Below are positions 1 through 10,644 of a stretch of 64,000 nucleotides of DNA, in pieces (position 1 is the first letter of the stretch; each line of letters opens with the position of its first letter). Under the pieces are notes generated by a model. The model was not told the origin of the DNA. It worked only from the letters and a program-made list of their open reading frames with translations, and did no database searches. A program made the translations under genes and the position numbers. Source of the stretch: Pseudoxanthomonas sp. X-1 (GTDB lineage: Bacteria > Pseudomonadota > Gammaproteobacteria > Xanthomonadales > Xanthomonadaceae); assembly GCF_020042665.1 (NCBI RefSeq), contig NZ_CP083376.1, forward strand, positions 470,001 through 534,000, read 5' to 3'.

Positions 1-1805
<1,805 letters not shown>

Positions 1806-1950
1806 TAACCTCAAGTGGCTTCGCCTAAGCGAAGACCAACTTAGCCTCGACGCACGTCGATGCTCACTAAACACTCTCTACATCACAAGTAACTACGCGA
1901 GACTGAGCGCCTAATCCAGCTGTATCGGATGGCGACGCTCCAACCGTCTC

Positions 1951-2064
1951 CCTGGTGAAATTAGCGCTGTGGTCCCACCCGATCCCATCCCGAACTCGGA
2001 AGTGAAACGCAGCTGCGCCGATGGTAGTGTGGCTTAAGCCATGCAAGAGTAGGTCATCGCCAGG
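1951..2064 (+). rRNA. rrf: 5S ribosomal RNA
   Basis: The segment CCTGGTG...CGCCAGG forms the closing helix, and the interior carries the conserved CCCGATCCCATCCCGAACTC (loop B/C) and GATGGTAGTGTGG motifs of 5S rRNA. The length of about 114 nt is normal for the mature core. It lies about 145 nt after the 23S 3' end and directly before a strong terminator, so it closes an rrn operon. There is no tRNA between 23S and 5S or after 5S. Confidence 0.96.
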
Positions 2065-2074
2065 GTCTTACCCC

Positions 2075-2114
2075 AGACCCCCTCGGATCTCGCGATCCGA
2101 GGGGGTCTTCTTTT
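2075..2114 (+). terminator. rho-independent terminator of the rrn operon
   Basis: A perfect 15-bp stem (2075-2089 with 2094-2108), loop TCGC, is followed by TCTTTT. It lies 10 nt after the 5S gene, the expected end of the ribosomal RNA transcript. Confidence 0.93.
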
Positions 2115-2440
2115 GCGGGAAATAAAACCCTTAGGAAACCGCGGCCAAGCGCCCGCCCTCATCGAGGCAGGCGCACCTCACGGCGGTGATCGGGAAGCGA
2201 GGCAGGAGCGCCCGTCGGCGTGCGGCGATCAGGGCTGGCACGCCGGTAGCTGGCCGAGCACGCGGACCCAAGTCTCACGCGGACACGCCGTCGGACCCGC
2301 CTGAACTCCTGAACTCACCCGGCGCATACGCTGCAGTCCACTGGATAAACAGGAGGCGCCGGATCGTCGCTTTTTCACCGGAGATTGCAGGAGCAGATGG
2401 CTTCATGGCGGCACGTATCGTTACGCAAGCGAGGTTCGCC
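2115..2440. other. intergenic region, no gene seen
   Basis: About 325 bp between the rrn terminator and the glycine-zipper gene. Open frames here have no recognisable domain, signal peptide or ribosome binding site. It probably holds the promoter of the downstream gene, but I see no clear -35/-10 pair. Confidence 0.5.
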
Positions 2441-2809
2441 ATGAAAACGTCCCATATCCATGCTTCGCGCCTGATGCTGTGCGTCGGCTTGCTCGGAATC
2501 GCTACCTCGGCCATGGCCCAGCGCTACGGGCCGCAGGACGAGGGCCGTCGCTTCAACGACGGCACGCGCGTGGTGTGCAAGAACGTCGAGGTGCGCAAGA
2601 ACAGCAAGGATTCCAACCGGATCCTGGGCACCGCGACCGGTGCGGTGGTGGGTGGCCTGCTGGGCAACCAGATCGGTGGCGGCAACGGCAAGAAGCTGGC
2701 GACGGTCGGTGGCGCTATCGCCGGCGGCGCCGCCGGTCGCACGATCCAGGGCAATCACCAGATCGACCACGGCGACCGCGTGGTGGAGAAGCAGTGCGTT
2801 CGCCGCTGA
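2441..2809 (+). CDS. glycine-zipper 2TM domain protein, exported
   Basis: 122 residues. Residues 1-25 form a signal peptide ending Ala-Met-Ala before QRYGP, so the protein is periplasmic or outer-membrane associated. Residues about 64-104 are a glycine zipper rich in GxxxG spacing (TGAVVGGLLGNQIGGG and VGGAIAGGAAGRTI), the signature of the 17-kDa-antigen/glycine-zipper 2TM family. Members are small envelope proteins of unsettled role; some affect envelope stability. The start at 2441 is chosen because the signal peptide begins there; an upstream in-frame extension adds only unstructured sequence. It stands alone, followed by its own terminator. Two Cys residues (CKN and QCVRR) could form a disulfide in the periplasm (inference). 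Confidence 0.85.
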   Translation: MKTSHIHASRLMLCVGLLGIATSAMAQRYGPQDEGRRFNDGTRVVCKNVEVRKNSKDSNRILGTATGAVVGGLLGNQIGGGNGKKLATVGGAIAGGAAGRTIQGNHQIDHGDRVVEKQCVRR

Positions 2810-2832
2810 TCCGCAGCGCTTCGTGAGACCAA

Positions 2833-2863
2833 CAGAACGGCCGGGCATTGCCCGGCCGTTCTG
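2833..2863. terminator. hairpin terminator between convergent genes
   Basis: CAGAACGGCCGGGCA pairs with TGCCCGGCCGTTCTG, with almost no loop sequence left over. It sits between the glycine-zipper gene (+) and the convergent dihydroxyacetone kinase gene (-), and could serve both directions. The T-tract is weak (CTGCGTTCTG). Confidence 0.7.
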
Positions 2864-2963
2864 CGTTCTGGGCCGGGCGTGGGCGCGGAGGCTGCGGCCA
2901 GCGGTGTGTCCTTCGCGAACCCCGCGCGATGGATGATGTGTTCGAATCGGCAGGCTTCACGGG

Positions 2964-4622
2964 TCAAGTGCTGCGCGCTGAGGCCGCCGCCTGCGCGAAC
3001 GCCTCGAATGCACGCGCTACCGCTTCCGCACCGGGATCGACCACGCCTTCCAGCGCTTCGGCGCGCACCGCGGCCGAGCGGCCGGCCTGCGCCTTCGCCA
3101 TCTGCGAAGTGGCGTCCGCGCCCTTGCGTGCCACCGCCGCGGCCGCGGACAGATCCTCAGGCCGTGCGCGCAGCGCCGCGACGGCGGGAATGAGGGCGTC
3201 GAGCATGGTGCGATCGCCCTGGCCGGCGCCACCGGTTTCCCGCATGCGGGCGAGGCCGCGCTCCAGCGCCTCGGGCCAGGACGCGCCATCGGTCAGGGCC
3301 TGGGCGGCGGAGGTGAGCATGATCGACAGCAACACGCCGCTGGAGCCGCCCATGCTGTGTTCGACCAGCGCCGCCAGTTCCTGGGCGAGCTGCGCCGGCG
3401 TGCCCGTGCTCAGCGTCTCGGCCTGCAGCGCCTCGAGAACGGCGCTTGCGCCCTGGGCGAAGGTGGAGCCGGCATCGCCGTCGCCGACCTTGGCATCGAG
3501 CGCGTCCAGTTCCTCCTTTGCGGCGACCAGGGTCTCGGCGGCCTGTCTCAGGGCCTGGGCAAGGCCGGCGTCGCGGCGGCCGCTGCCCGGAGTGTGGGTG
3601 GCACGGGGACGCTCGGGGTCGAACTGCGTCACCGGCCGCGGCGTGGAAACGCCGGGCCAGGCCAGGGTTTCGACCGGCGCGCGCAGGGCTTCGAGCACGT
3701 CGGCATCGGCCGGGCCCAGCGTGATCGAGAAGCCATGCATGTCCATCGAGGTCATCAGCGCGGCGGGGCGCACCATCAGGGCGATGCGGTCCAGGCCGAT
3801 GCGTGCGATCAGGCCGTTGGCCAGGCTGCCGAGCTCCTGGGTGGAGCAGCCGCCCAGGTCGTTGAGGAACACCACCAGCGGCGCGTCCGCGCCGAGGCGG
3901 GCGTCGGCCGCCTCGAGGAGCGGTGCGAGCACCAGGTCGAGCGCGTCCTGGAGCGTCTGCGGATCGGCCTTGCGCGCACCCGGTTCGTTGTGGATGCCCA
4001 GGCCGAGTTCGGGCGAGCGCTTGCCCTGGTGCTGGCCGGGCACGGTGGCGCTGGACAGGGCCATGCCCAGCGACAGCAGACGGTCGGCGAAGGCCTGGCC
4101 GCGCTCGGCGATCTGTGCCAGTTCCACGCCCTGCGCCGCGAGGTGGCCGACGTACTTGTGCACCAGCACGGTGCCGGCCAGGCCGCGGGGCTGGGCGGCA
4201 TCGGGCAGGGCGATGTCGTCACGCACCAGCACGGTGGCCACATCGATGCCGTCGCCGCGCGCGCGCTCGGCCGCCAGGCCGAAGTTGAGCCGGTCGCCGG
4301 TGTAGTTCTTGATCACCAGCAGCACGCCGGGCGCCGCGCGGCAGGCCTGGATCGCGGCCAGGACCGCCTCGACGCCGGGCGAGGCGAACAACTCGCCTGC
4401 GATGGCGCCGGTGAGCATGCCCGGGCCGACGAAGCCGGCGTGCGCGGGCTCGTGGCCGGAGCCGCCGCCGGAGAGCACCGCGACCTTCGAGGCGTCCGGT
4501 TCGGCCTGCAGCACGATGCGCATGCCCGAATCGGGCGCGCTCATCCGCAGCGGCATCAGCTGCGCGGTGGCGTTGAGGAGATCGGCGACGATGGCGCGCG
4601 GTGCGCCGAGGAACTGCTGCAT
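2964..4622 (-). CDS. dihydroxyacetone kinase, DhaK-DhaL fusion (ATP type)
   Basis: 552 residues. Phosphorylates dihydroxyacetone (and probably glyceraldehyde) with ATP to feed glycolysis in the cytoplasm. The N-terminal DhaK domain (about 1-330) has the SGGGSGHEP substrate loop at 51-59 and the GLGIHNEPG motif whose His211 is the family's covalent substrate-binding residue. A Pro/Gly-rich linker near 325-350 leads to the DhaL ATP-binding domain (about 355-552) with the Mg-coordinating VGDGDAG motif at 379-385. DhaK and DhaL on one chain, with no DhaM nearby, points to the ATP-dependent form rather than the PTS-dependent three-protein form. No glycerol dehydrogenase or transporter adjoins it. 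Confidence 0.93.
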   Translation of the reverse strand: MQQFLGAPRAIVADLLNATAQLMPLRMSAPDSGMRIVLQAEPDASKVAVLSGGGSGHEPAHAGFVGPGMLTGAIAGELFASPGVEAVLAAIQACRAAPGVLLVIKNYTGDRLNFGLAAERARGDGIDVATVLVRDDIALPDAAQPRGLAGTVLVHKYVGHLAAQGVELAQIAERGQAFADRLLSLGMALSSATVPGQHQGKRSPELGLGIHNEPGARKADPQTLQDALDLVLAPLLEAADARLGADAPLVVFLNDLGGCSTQELGSLANGLIARIGLDRIALMVRPAALMTSMDMHGFSITLGPADADVLEALRAPVETLAWPGVSTPRPVTQFDPERPRATHTPGSGRRDAGLAQALRQAAETLVAAKEELDALDAKVGDGDAGSTFAQGASAVLEALQAETLSTGTPAQLAQELAALVEHSMGGSSGVLLSIMLTSAAQALTDGASWPEALERGLARMRETGGAGQGDRTMLDALIPAVAALRARPEDLSAAAAVARKGADATSQMAKAQAGRSAAVRAEALEGVVDPGAEAVARAFEAFAQAAASARST

Positions 4623-4737
4623 GCGTCGGTCCTGTGCGGGTGGGGCTTGCGAGCCTAGGACATGACGCGTGAGTCAGGTGCGCAGACAAGGGGGGGCATG
4701 CACAATGCCTGTCCCCCTCTCCAGGACGACCCGCACC

Positions 4738-5661
4738 ATGGCCGGAGCCAGCCTGTTCACCCTGCTCGACGATATCGCCACCATGCTCGACGACGTGGCG
4801 GTGATGACCAAGGTCGCCGCCAAGAAGACCGCCGGCGTGCTGGGTGACGACCTGGCGCTCAACGCGCAGCAGGTCACCGGCGTGAAGGCCAACCGCGAGC
4901 TGCCCGTGGTGTGGGCGGTGGCCAAGGGCTCGCTGCTGAACAAGGCGATCCTGGTGCCGGTCGCGCTGGCGATCAGCGTGTGGCTGCCGGTGGCGATCCC
5001 GTATCTGATGATGATCGGCGGCGCCTACCTGTGCTTCGAAGGCGTGGAGAAGCTGGCGCACAAGTTCCTGCACTCGAAGGAGGAGGATGCCGCCCATCAC
5101 GCGCAGGAGGCGCGCGCCCTTGCCGACGAGCGCGTGGACGTGGTCGCGTTCGAGAAGGACAAGATCAAGGGCGCGGTGCGCACCGACTTCATCCTCTCGG
5201 CGGAGATCATCGTGCTGTCGCTGGGCGTGCTGAGCGAGCGCACGCCGCCGCCGACCTTCGTCGAGGAGGTGATCGTGCTGGCGCTGATCGCGCTGCTGAT
5301 GACCGTGGGCGTCTACGGCCTGGTCGCGGCGATCGTGAAGCTGGACGACCTGGGCCTGTGGCTGTCGCGCAAGGGCGCCTCCCTGGCCGCGATCGGCCGT
5401 GGCCTGCTGGTGGCCGCGCCGTTGCTAATGAAGTTCCTGTCCATCGCCGGGACCATCGCCATGTTCCTGGTCGGCGGCGGCATCCTGGTGCACAACATCG
5501 GCCCGCTGCACCACCTGCTCGAAGGCCTGGGTCTGAGCGGCGCGGCCGGCGGCGTGGTCGGCATGCTCTACAACGGCCTGGTCGGCGTGCTGGCCGGTGC
5601 CATCGTGCTGGGCGTGGTGCAGCTGGTCGGCAGGCTGCGCGGCAAGTCCGCCGCGCACTGA
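4738..5661 (+). CDS. DUF808 family inner-membrane protein (YedI-like)
   Basis: 307 residues. The N-terminus [20 protein letters not shown] followed by [20 protein letters not shown] is diagnostic of DUF808. Several membrane helices follow: near 75-105, two around 165-215, and three between about 235 and 300. The family is widespread and its function is unknown. An in-frame start 69 nt upstream exists, but the family N-terminus begins at 4738. The stop is 10 bp from the stop of the convergent DUF998 gene, leaving no room for a separate terminator. Confidence 0.9.
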   Translation: MAGASLFTLLDDIATMLDDVAVMTKVAAKKTAGVLGDDLALNAQQVTGVKANRELPVVWAVAKGSLLNKAILVPVALAISVWLPVAIPYLMMIGGAYLCFEGVEKLAHKFLHSKEEDAAHHAQEARALADERVDVVAFEKDKIKGAVRTDFILSAEIIVLSLGVLSERTPPPTFVEEVIVLALIALLMTVGVYGLVAAIVKLDDLGLWLSRKGASLAAIGRGLLVAAPLLMKFLSIAGTIAMFLVGGGILVHNIGPLHHLLEGLGLSGAAGGVVGMLYNGLVGVLAGAIVLGVVQLVGRLRGKSAAH

Positions 5662-5671
5662 AGGCGTTCGG

Positions 5672-6340
5672 TCAGGCGGTGCCGCCGCCGCGCCCGCGGC
5701 GCACCAGGCACAGCGACACGGCCAGCAGCCAGCCCAGGATCAGCACGATCACCGACTTCTGCCCCAAGCCGGTGAGCGGCGGCGGGCACCAGGCCATCGC
5801 CCAGATCGCCAGGAAGCACAGCGCCGCCCAGGGCAGCGCCCAGCGCCGATGCGCGCGCCAGTAGGCGTCGTGGCGGAAGTTGTAGGACTGCCAGATCAGC
5901 CCGATCGTGGCGCAGACGAACGCGGTGCTGGCCGCGCCGATGTGGATGCGTCCCTGCAAGGTGGTGTGCGCACCGGGCATGTCCATCCAGGCGTAGGCGG
6001 TGATGCACAGCGCCAGCGCGGCGGTCACCAACAGCGCCATCGGGATGCGGCCGCGCGCGCGCGGATGCAGGCTGCCGCGCAGGCCGAACACCAGCGCCAG
6101 CATGCCGACGCTGAGCACGCAGTACGCCGACTGCAGCAGATGGCCCCAGGGCCCGATCAGATACAGGCTCATCTGGTTGCGGACCACGTCCAGGTCCGGG
6201 CGCAGCAGGTGTACGACCACGGTGATGGTGACGAAGGTCGCCAGGCTCACCAGGGCCACGCCCGGCCACAGCGGATTGACCCGCCCGTGCGGCGTCGAGG
6301 AGGAAGCGAAGGCGGAGGCGAGCGGCGCCGGTCCTGGCAT
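5672..6340 (-). CDS. DUF998 family membrane protein
   Basis: 222 residues with about six hydrophobic helices: LWPGVALVSLATFVTITVVV, the QSAYCVLSVGMLALVFGL stretch, MALLVTAALALCITAYAWM, IGAASTAFVCATIGLIW, LPWAALCFLAIWAMAW and VIVLILGWLLAVSLCL. The layout and the first-helix RP-N pattern fit DUF998, a family of unknown function related to multi-span membrane proteins. The start at 6340 is chosen because upstream extension reads through the divergent promoter region and has no hydrophobic character. It is convergent with the DUF808 gene and divergent from the AcuI-like gene. Confidence 0.72.
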   Translation of the reverse strand: MPGPAPLASAFASSSTPHGRVNPLWPGVALVSLATFVTITVVVHLLRPDLDVVRNQMSLYLIGPWGHLLQSAYCVLSVGMLALVFGLRGSLHPRARGRIPMALLVTAALALCITAYAWMDMPGAHTTLQGRIHIGAASTAFVCATIGLIWQSYNFRHDAYWRAHRRWALPWAALCFLAIWAMAWCPPPLTGLGQKSVIVLILGWLLAVSLCLVRRGRGGGTA

Positions 6341-6470
6341 GGGGGCGGTCTGGCGATGACATTGCTTCGTGCAATCCGCTGATTCTATCCCCGGCGCGGG
6401 CCCGCCCGATCCCGGATCGCTCACGCGGCGCTGGCTAGCATGCGGGCCTGTGTTGGTTGGAGGATGGGTC

Positions 6471-7457
6471 ATGGCGTTCAAGGCGTTGCTGGTGAACAGG
6501 GTGGACGGCGCGGTGCGGCCGCAGCGGGTGTCGCTGGAGGACAGCGACCTGATGGACGGCGACGTCACCGTCGCGGTCGAGTACTCCACGATCAACTACA
6601 AGGACGCGCTGGCGGTGACAGGCCGTGCGCCGATCATGCAGGTGTTCCCGTTGATTGCCGGTATCGATCTGGCCGGGCGTGTGCTCGAATCGGCGGATCC
6701 CCGCTTCAAGCGGGGGGATGCGGTGCTGGTCAACGGCTGGGGCCTGAGCCAGACCCACCACGGCGGCTTCGCCCAGCGCGCGCGGGTCCCCGGCGACTGG
6801 CTGGTGCGCGTGCCGGACGCTTTCGACACGCGCCAGGCGATGGCGATCGGCACCGCGGGCTACACGGCGATGCTCAGCGTGCTGGCGCTGGAGCACAACG
6901 GCCTGACCCCCGATGCGGGCGAGGTGCTGGTCACCGGCGCCAATGGCGGCGTGGGTTCGGTGGCCATCGCCGTGCTGGGCAGGCTGGGCTATCGCGTGGT
7001 CGCCTCGACCGGGCGCATGGCCGAAGCCGAGCATCTCAAGTCACTCGGCGCGGTCGAAGTGATCGAACGCGGTCCGCTGGGCGAACCTGGCAAGCCGCTG
7101 CAGAAGGCGCGCTGGGCCGGCGCGGTGGACAGCGTCGGCAGCCATACCTTGGCCAACGTGCTGGCGCAGACCCGCGAGCGCGGCACGGTCACCGCCTGCG
7201 GCTTGGCCCAGGGCATGGACCTGCCGACGACGGTGGCGCCCTTCATCCTGCGCAACGTCACCCTGGCGGGCATCAATTCGGTCGATGCGCCGCAGGCGCT
7301 GCGCGAAACCGCCTGGCAGCGCCTGGCCCGCGACCTGGATCCGGCGCTGCTGGCCTCGGTCACCACGCAGGTCTCACTGGCCGAAGTGCCGCGGGTGGCC
7401 GACGACCTGCTTGCCGGCAAGGTGCGCGGGCGCGTGGTGGTGGACGTCAATGCCTGA
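6471..7457 (+). CDS. AcuI/YhdH-type acrylyl-CoA reductase (zinc-less medium-chain dehydrogenase)
   Basis: 328 residues. A medium-chain dehydrogenase/reductase lacking zinc-ligand cysteines. The GroES-like N-terminal half carries YSTINYKDALAVTG and the Rossmann half carries TGANGGVGSVAIAVLGRLG, both typical of the YhdH/AcuI subfamily. These enzymes reduce acryloyl-CoA to propionyl-CoA with NADPH and act as detoxification enzymes. A GGAGG-like ribosome site (TGGAGGATGG) precedes 6471. The following epimerase-like gene begins at or just after this stop, so the two are probably cotranscribed. Confidence 0.88.
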   Translation: MAFKALLVNRVDGAVRPQRVSLEDSDLMDGDVTVAVEYSTINYKDALAVTGRAPIMQVFPLIAGIDLAGRVLESADPRFKRGDAVLVNGWGLSQTHHGGFAQRARVPGDWLVRVPDAFDTRQAMAIGTAGYTAMLSVLALEHNGLTPDAGEVLVTGANGGVGSVAIAVLGRLGYRVVASTGRMAEAEHLKSLGAVEVIERGPLGEPGKPLQKARWAGAVDSVGSHTLANVLAQTRERGTVTACGLAQGMDLPTTVAPFILRNVTLAGINSVDAPQALRETAWQRLARDLDPALLASVTTQVSLAEVPRVADDLLAGKVRGRVVVDVNA

Positions 7458-7482
7458 GTCGGCCCTGGGCAGGGCGCCCGCG

Positions 7483-8121
7483 ATGACGCAGGTGCTGTTA
7501 GCGGGTGCGACCGGGCTGGTCGGCGGCCTGGTCCTGTCGCAGCTGCTGCTGGACGAGCGGGTCACGCGGGTGGTGGCGCCGACCCGCCGCCCGCTGCCGA
7601 TGACCCACGCGCGCCTGTTCAATCCGGTGGTGGACTTCGACGCGCTGCCGGCCGATGCGGACTGGTGGCGGGTGGACAGCGTGATCTGCGCGCTGGGCAC
7701 GACGATGCGGCAGGCCGGTTCGCGCGCGGCGTTCAGGCGGGTGGATCACGACTATCCGGTGGCGATCGCGCGCCATGCGCTGTCCGGCGGGGCGCTGGCC
7801 TATGCGTTGAACTCGGCCACCGGCGCCGATGTCGCCTCGCGCTTCTTCTACAACCGGGTCAAGGGCGAGGTGGAGCGCGATCTGGACGCGTTGGGCTATC
7901 TGTCGCTGACGGTGGTGCGTCCCGGGCTGATCGAAGGCGAGCGCACGCAACGCCGCACCGGCGAACACCTGGCTGGCCTGGCGCTGCACGCGCTCGCGCC
8001 CGTGTTGCCACGCCGCTTCCGGCCCAGCCCTGCCGACCATGTCGCCGCGGCGCTGGTCGACGCGGCCCTGAATGCGCGTCCCGGCCATCACGTGATCGAA
8101 GCCGCACAACTGGCGCGCTGA
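7483..8121 (+). CDS. NAD(P)-binding Rossmann protein, HTATIP2/NmrA-like
   Basis: 212 residues. The N-terminal TQVLLAGATGLVGGLV is the GxxGxxG dinucleotide fold of atypical short-chain dehydrogenases. Later motifs NSATGAD, FYNRVKGEVERDL and VVRPGLIEGER match the HTATIP2/YwnB-like group of NAD(P)H-binding oxidoreductases. The substrate is unknown. An earlier ATG at 7450 overlaps the upstream stop; 7483 is preferred because the Rossmann strand follows it at once, but either start is possible. Likely in an operon with the AcuI-like reductase. Confidence 0.8.
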   Translation: MTQVLLAGATGLVGGLVLSQLLLDERVTRVVAPTRRPLPMTHARLFNPVVDFDALPADADWWRVDSVICALGTTMRQAGSRAAFRRVDHDYPVAIARHALSGGALAYALNSATGADVASRFFYNRVKGEVERDLDALGYLSLTVVRPGLIEGERTQRRTGEHLAGLALHALAPVLPRRFRPSPADHVAAALVDAALNARPGHHVIEAAQLAR

Positions 8122-8226
8122 TCCACGCGCGCGTCGGTGGCGGGTTGGTCACGGCTGCAACCATGCGCGGCGGAGTCTGTCTTCGGTGTTATAAAGCACG
8201 CCGTTTTTAACGGATCGGTAACGCGC

Positions 8227-10113
8227 ATGACGCTCTGGAACCCCCGCCCACAGGCGCGCCGCATGGCGCCGGTGCTGTGCCTGCTGGCTACCGCCATCGC
8301 CATGCCCCTGCAGGCGGCCGAATTCAAGCTCGCCGACGGGGAGGTCACCGGGACCTGGACCACCCGCGCGACCTACGGCATGGGTGTGCGCACGACCGGG
8401 CGCTCGGCGCATCTGGTCGGCAAGGGCTTCCGCTCCGATGGCGCGGCCAAGGGCGGCGACGGCGCCGATACCGCGGACGACGGCAACCTCAACTACGGCG
8501 CCGGCGATGTGTATGCCTCGCTGTTCAAGCTCAGCACCGCGGTCGACCTGAAGTGGCGCAATCTCGGCGTGGCCGTCAGTGGCCGCGCCTGGTACGACAC
8601 CGCACTGAAGGACAACGACGTGCCGCAGGGCAACCAGCCCAGCGCGTTCAAGGGCGACGCGCCGCTGAGCGACCATGACTTCTCCCAGTCCAACCAGTTC
8701 TCCGGCGCGATGCTGCTGGACGCCTATCTTTACGGCCGCTTCAAGCTGGGCGCGTCCACCACCTGGGATTCGCGCCTGGGCAAGCAGCGGGTGAAGTGGG
8801 GTGAAGGGGTGTTCTTCCAGGGCGTCAACCAGGTCAATCCCTACGACTACACCACGCTGCGCCGCCCGGGAACCGACCCGGCCACCGAAGCGCAGCTGCC
8901 GGTGGAGCTGTGGTGGAACAAGCTCAGCTTCGACAACGGCCTGTCGGTGGAGGCCTTCTACCAGTGGAAGTGGCGCCCGACCGAACTGGATCCGTGCGGC
9001 ACCTTCTGGTCCGGCGCGGACATCGGCATCGACAACGGCTGTTCGGGCCTGCAATCCAACGCCTATTACCCGATCAACGCCTACTCGCCCGGCGCGGGGC
9101 AGTGGCTGAGCGATGGCTACATGAACGCCGTCGGCGCCTTCCTGCCGCGCGGTCGCGACATCGAGGGCAAGGACAGCGGCCAGTACGGCGTGGCGGCGCA
9201 TTACACGATCAAGCCCATCGCCACCGACCTGGGCCTGTACTGGATGCGCTACAACTCGCGCCTGCCGATCCTCAACGCCACCACGCCGAACATGGCCAAC
9301 GCCGATCCGACCCTGGTCGCGCGCATGACGGCCGACGGCGTGCCGGTGGCCTATGCCCAGCTGTCCCAGCGCCTGTCCACGATCACCGAGTTCTGGGAGT
9401 ACCCGCAGGACCTGACGCTGATGGGGCTGTCGGCCTCGCACAAGGCCGGCCCGTGGAAGTTCGCCGGCGAGGTCAGCTTCACCCAGGACCTGCCGGTGCA
9501 GATCAACACGGCCGACATGTTCGCCGCCCTGACGCGCAACGGCGGGCCGGTCGGCGGGCGCACCGCCGGACAGGACCCGGGCTCGCTGCTCAGGGGCTAC
9601 GACCGCTTCGACAAGTGGCAGGCGCAGGCCTCGGTTACGCGCACGCTGGGGCCGGTGCTGGGCGCCAGCAGCGGCGTCATCGTCGGCGAGGCGGCCTGGC
9701 AGCACGTGGATCTGCCCGGGCTGGATGTCGCCCGCTATGGCCGTGGCTTCGCCTGGGGCTATTCGCCGCAGGGCTTCGACGGCAGCTGCGGCGCGGTGCA
9801 GAACCCGCAGGGCTGCGTGAACAAGGGCTACTTCACCAAGATGGCCTGGGGCTACCGCGTGCGCGGCCAGCTCAACTATGCCGTGGGCAGCACCACGCTC
9901 TCGCCCAGCCTGACCTGGGGCCAGGACGTGCACGGTTACGCGGTGGACGCCACCGTGGTGCAGGACCGCAAGACGGTCACGCTGGGGCTGGCGGCGAAGT
10001 TCGCCGGCAACGCCTTCGCCTCGGTGGCCTATACCAACTACCTGGGTAACAACCCGTACGACGTGCTGGCCGACCACGACAACGTGGTGATGGCGATCGG
10101 CACCACGTTCTGA
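8227..10113 (+). CDS. DUF1302 family outer-membrane protein
   Basis: 628 residues. A signal peptide (hydrophobic LCLLATAIAMPLQAAE) leads into FKLADGEVTGTWTTRATYGM, the typical start of DUF1302 proteins. The remainder is rich in alternating aromatic/polar strands and ends in Phe (GTTF), as expected for an outer-membrane beta-barrel. In pseudomonads DUF1302 genes usually sit beside DUF1329 genes and are linked to steroid or hydrophobic-compound metabolism; no DUF1329 partner is here. A TATAAA at 8190-8195 may be a -10 element, without a good -35. Confidence 0.85.
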   Translation: MTLWNPRPQARRMAPVLCLLATAIAMPLQAAEFKLADGEVTGTWTTRATYGMGVRTTGRSAHLVGKGFRSDGAAKGGDGADTADDGNLNYGAGDVYASLFKLSTAVDLKWRNLGVAVSGRAWYDTALKDNDVPQGNQPSAFKGDAPLSDHDFSQSNQFSGAMLLDAYLYGRFKLGASTTWDSRLGKQRVKWGEGVFFQGVNQVNPYDYTTLRRPGTDPATEAQLPVELWWNKLSFDNGLSVEAFYQWKWRPTELDPCGTFWSGADIGIDNGCSGLQSNAYYPINAYSPGAGQWLSDGYMNAVGAFLPRGRDIEGKDSGQYGVAAHYTIKPIATDLGLYWMRYNSRLPILNATTPNMANADPTLVARMTADGVPVAYAQLSQRLSTITEFWEYPQDLTLMGLSASHKAGPWKFAGEVSFTQDLPVQINTADMFAALTRNGGPVGGRTAGQDPGSLLRGYDRFDKWQAQASVTRTLGPVLGASSGVIVGEAAWQHVDLPGLDVARYGRGFAWGYSPQGFDGSCGAVQNPQGCVNKGYFTKMAWGYRVRGQLNYAVGSTTLSPSLTWGQDVHGYAVDATVVQDRKTVTLGLAAKFAGNAFASVAYTNYLGNNPYDVLADHDNVVMAIGTTF

Positions 10114-10158
10114 GCAGGGAGGGTGCCGTGCCGCCGGTCGGCGGCCCGGCATGCCCGT

Positions 10159-10524
10159 TCAACCCGCGCAGCGCGTGCCCGGGCCGGGCGCTTCGGCCTG
10201 CACGCATTCGCGCACCTGCATGTCCAGGCCCTGGAACACGCGCTGCTCGCCGGCGCCCAGGCTGAACTGGTCCACCGACGTGCGTGCACAGGCGCGCTTG
10301 TCGCCGGTGCCGCCGCGACAGGTCTCCTCGAACAGCTGGTAATGGCAGCGCCCACTGGCGCTGCGCACGCACTGGAACGTCGCCGAGCCGGCCTCGCGCG
10401 TGGTCCGGCTGAACAGCGTATCCACGCCATCGCGCTGGCTGCGCGTGATGGACGTGCTGCTGCTGCCGTCGTGGCAGCCGAACAGCGCAAGCATGCAGTA
10501 GAACATCGAGGTCAACAGGCGCAT
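10159..10524 (-). CDS. small putative lipoprotein, function unknown
   Basis: 121 residues. A short hydrophobic leader ends in the lipobox-like LFGC (Cys17), so lipid anchoring is possible though the leader is short. The mature part has six further Cys (C-H-GSSST aside: FQCV, GRCHY, EETC, RACA, RECV, TRCA), suggesting disulfides in the periplasm. No family recognised. The start at 10524 is chosen for the leader peptide; an earlier ATG adds 12 charged residues that would spoil it. It is convergent with the DUF1302 gene. Confidence 0.6.
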   Translation of the reverse strand: MRLLTSMFYCMLALFGCHDGSSSTSITRSQRDGVDTLFSRTTREAGSATFQCVRSASGRCHYQLFEETCRGGTGDKRACARTSVDQFSLGAGEQRVFQGLDMQVRECVQAEAPGPGTRCAG

Positions 10525-10644
10525 GGCGCGCTCCTTGTCATGTGATCGGTGGGCCGGCACGCAGGCAGGCCGGGGCTGGCCGTCCCGCTGGGCCAGGATG
10601 CAAAACCGTCGTCGCGCCGCCCGAGACCGGCGCGCGGCGACGCG

